Shown here piece after piece: positions 63,449 to 64,000 of a stretch of 64,000 nucleotides of DNA (the first letter of the stretch is position 1; the number at the start of each line of letters is the position of its first letter). The notes under the pieces are model-generated. The model was given only the letters and a program-made list of their open reading frames with translations. It was not told the DNA's origin and did not search any database. The position numbers and the translations under genes are program-made. This stretch comes from Streptomyces deccanensis (GTDB lineage: Bacteria; Actinomycetota; Actinomycetes; Streptomycetales; Streptomycetaceae): the NCBI RefSeq assembly GCF_022385335.1, contig NZ_CP092431.1, positions 3,906,001 through 3,970,000 of the forward strand. The letters are read 5' to 3'.

Positions 63449-64000
63449 TCAGGGCATCAGCGTCGCGACGAGCGAGTCCTGGAGGCCGCCCAGCCACAGG
63501 TACGCCATCACCATCGGCTTGCGCGGGTCCTCGTCCGGGAGGCGGTAGAGGAGGTCGGTGTCCTCCTCGTCGACGACGTCGAGCCGGGAGCCGATGGCCA
63601 GGCGCAGGTCGTTGAGGCAGCCGAGCCAGCGCCGGGACTCCTCCGCCGACAGCTTCAGCACGGCCCCGCCCTCACCGGTCGCGGCCAGCGCGTCCAGGGA
63701 GTGGATCACCGCGAGGGCGTTGTCGCGCTTGCCGGCCCGCAGGTCGTTCTCGGTGAAGCGGCGGAACTCCGAGGAGTACGCCCGCTGCTCCTCCGCCTCC
63801 CGGGCCGTCGGGGTGCCCTCGGGGTCGCTGTAGGCGTCCGGGAACAGCCGGAGCAGGACGGGGTCCTTGGGTGGTTCGCTCGGGCCCTCGGCGAAGAGTT
63901 CGGCGAGCGGGTCGTCGCCGGCGTCCTCGGCGGGCCCCGGGCCGATCAGCTCCAGGAGCTGCACCGCCAGCGAGCGGATGATGGAGATCTCGACCTCGTC
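63449..64000 (-). CDS. DUF2017 family protein (5' end outside window)
   Basis: The C-terminal 183 codons, open to the window edge. DEVEISIIRSLAVQLLELIG at the edge and the LSAEESRRWLGCLNDLRLAI and YLWLGGLQDSLVATLMP segments near the end match DUF2017, a small actinobacterial protein usually encoded next to clpS. Function unknown. Confidence 0.88.
   Translation of the reverse strand, partial: DEVEISIIRSLAVQLLELIGPGPAEDAGDDPLAELFAEGPSEPPKDPVLLRLFPDAYSDPEGTPTAREAEEQRAYSSEFRRFTENDLRAGKRDNALAVIHSLDALAATGEGGAVLKLSAEESRRWLGCLNDLRLAIGSRLDVVDEEDTDLLYRLPDEDPRKPMVMAYLWLGGLQDSLVATLMP

Overview
The window is high-GC chromosomal DNA from a Streptomyces. Supporting signs are GTG/TTG starts, Streptomyces-type intergenic repeats, a DasR/GlcNAc-PTS locus, the small Cys-rich leader peptide ahead of cysM, and families such as DUF5753/DUF6879, DUF2017 and DUF397-type regulators' partners. 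The 44-residue peptide at 43304-43438 begins Met-GPVVVFDC, the bottromycin A2 core, and sits in the complete bottromycin gene order. The strain is therefore a bottromycin producer, as known in the S. scabiei / S. bottropensis / S. stelliscabiei group and some other isolates. Species cannot be fixed from this window.

Layout. 1-7.4 kb: three translationally coupled genes, two of unknown function followed by a giant DEAD/DEAH helicase with a DUF1998-type Cys-rich end (DruE/DrmA/DpdJ-like); this is the best candidate for an undescribed, probably anti-phage, system. 7.7-11.2 kb: a small ORF, a DUF6879 protein and a DUF5753 XRE regulator, then a MoaA-like radical SAM enzyme coupled to a CYTH protein. 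11.3-25.3 kb: accessory single genes (AlkZ-like, hydrolase, GlxA, MFS, DUF445, SGNH hydrolase, LiaF-like) mixed with debris (MFS tail, IS630 remnant, integrase tail). 25.3-28.1 kb: an ABC-2 exporter operon. 28.4-37.8 kb: conserved core genes (class A PBP, guanidinium exporter under a guanidine-III riboswitch, GroES-like, DUF3618, Bcp, two HNH nucleases, tRNA-Leu(UAG), rdgB, lipoprotein, rph, PTS EIIB nagF).

37.9-55.7 kb: the whole bottromycin cluster, btmA to btmM. btmB and btmA run leftward (O-methyltransferase, exporter). btmC-btmM run rightward: three B12-type radical SAM methyltransferases (btmC, G, K), precursor btmD, two stand-alone YcaO enzymes (btmE, F), the epimerase-type hydrolase btmH, amidohydrolase btmI, P450 btmJ, regulator btmL and aminopeptidase btmM. 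BtmM removes Met1, BtmE makes the thiazoline, BtmF the macroamidine, BtmI removes the follower, BtmH epimerises Asp, BtmJ makes the thiazole, BtmB methylates Asp and the radical SAM enzymes C-methylate Phe, Val and Pro. The cluster lies exactly between nagF and nagE2, and a 16-nt identical DasR-box sequence flanks it on both sides.

55.7-64 kb: conserved core resumes: nagE2, an MBL hydrolase, cysM with cysO, a Cys leader peptide and Mec protease (protein-thiocarboxylate cysteine pathway), a LacI regulator, an amino-acid permease and a DUF2017 protein cut by the window edge.
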